In this document: one piece after another, positions 63,950 through 64,000 of the stretch | How the letters are laid out: each line of letters begins with the position of its first letter | Numbering within the stretch: the first letter of the stretch is position 1 | Assembly: GCF_947623445.1 (NCBI RefSeq) | Contig: NC_135243.1 | Location: forward strand, 20,716,479-20,780,478 | DNA length: 64,000 bases | From: Clavelina lepadiformis | Taxonomy: Eukaryota; Chordata; Ascidiacea; Aplousobranchia; Clavelinidae | Direction of reading: 5' to 3' | The notes under the pieces: model-generated | Seen by the model: only the letters and a program-made list of their open reading frames with translations | What the model was told of the DNA's origin: nothing | Database searches by the model: none | Translations under genes and position numbers: made by a program

Positions 63950-64000
63950 TACTGGGTGTGGGACTCGAACCCACGCGGACAGATGTCCATTGGAACTTAA
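63950..64000 (-). tRNA. tRNA-Leu-TAA: tRNA-Leu(TAA), unit 38, cut by window edge
   Basis: The 3' 51 of 83 nt are present (acceptor 3' strand, T arm, variable arm, anticodon TAA); the 5' part lies past the window. Confidence 0.95.

Larger units (their letters stand above)
1..64000. repeat. Tandem array of ~1.71-kb five-tRNA units
   Basis: The same unit repeats head to tail from edge to edge: 37 complete periods counted from the Asn gene at 209, plus partial units at both ends. The period varies from 1,704 to 1,714 nt through small indels. Gene order and strands never change: Asn+, Cys-, Leu(TAA)-, Leu(CAG)+, Lys+. Genes and spacers look similarly conserved by eye, which suggests homogenisation by unequal crossing-over or conversion. 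Spacer codes in the unit entries: L has two GCAAAGC copies before the gataac motif and S has one; a, b and c are the states of the ccctag/ataatc indel site. Comparable tandem tDNA arrays are known from Xenopus laevis and Entamoeba; I see no evidence for either species here. Confidence 0.98.
63469..64000 (+). repeat. Array unit 38 (partial)
   Basis: First 532 nt of a further unit; the array continues beyond the window. Confidence 0.97.

Noticed and set aside
1-64000. CRISPR array or bacterial tRNA operon
   Set aside because: The repeats are 1.7 kb, the tRNAs lack encoded CCA, have Pol III boxes and T-run ends, and occur on both strands.
1-64000. SINE family derived from tRNA
   Set aside because: The units are in strict head-to-tail order with five full tRNA genes, no A-rich tails and no target-site duplications.

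Overview
The window is one uninterrupted tandem array of an approximately 1.71-kb unit (1,704-1,714 nt), with 37 full units and two partial ends. It carries no recognisable protein gene. Each unit holds five intronless nuclear-type tRNA genes in a fixed order: Asn(GTT) forward, Cys(GCA) reverse, Leu(TAA) reverse, Leu(CAG) forward, Lys(CTT) forward. That gives 187 complete tRNA genes and one cut by the right edge (38 Asn, 38 Cys, 37 plus 1 partial Leu-TAA, 37 Leu-CAG, 37 Lys). The array starts before base 1 and continues past base 64000. No transposon, rRNA gene or unique sequence interrupts it.

The genes lack an encoded 3' CCA, have internal A and B boxes, and are followed by T runs typical of RNA polymerase III terminators. 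Both leucine tRNAs have long variable arms. The Asn, Cys, Leu and Lys sequences closely resemble those of animals; the Asn gene differs by one D-loop base from the vertebrate form as I remember it. I infer a metazoan nuclear genome, probably an invertebrate with AT-rich spacers. I cannot name the species.

Unit layout, using the first complete unit (209-1921): Asn and Cys converge; Cys and Leu-TAA share the reverse strand; Leu-TAA and Leu-CAG diverge across a spacer of about 240 bp; Leu-CAG and Lys are co-oriented; a spacer of about 680 bp leads to the next Asn. The spacers look about as conserved as the genes, which points to concerted evolution. Two main lengths exist: a long spacer form (L) with two copies of GCAAAGC (units of about 1,710-1,714 nt) and a short form (S) with one (about 1,704-1,707 nt). 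A second indel site has three states: a (ccctag, ataatc), b (cctag, ataataatc) and c (cctag, ataatc).

Not all copies are equal. Two neighbouring Asn genes (units 31 and 32) carry anticodon TTT, which reads lysine codons. Others have lost invariant tRNA bases: U33 or C56 in Cys copies, A14 or U55 in Asn copies, G18 in Leu-TAA copies. Leu-CAG falls into four sequence classes, A to D. Shared variants recur at exact multiples of the unit, including blocks copied 3 units (5,121 nt) and 10 units (17,099 nt) apart, which indicates unequal exchange or gene conversion of multi-unit segments. Short open frames recur in the array, but they are antisense to tRNA genes, run into tRNA genes, or are broken in many units, so I do not annotate them as genes.
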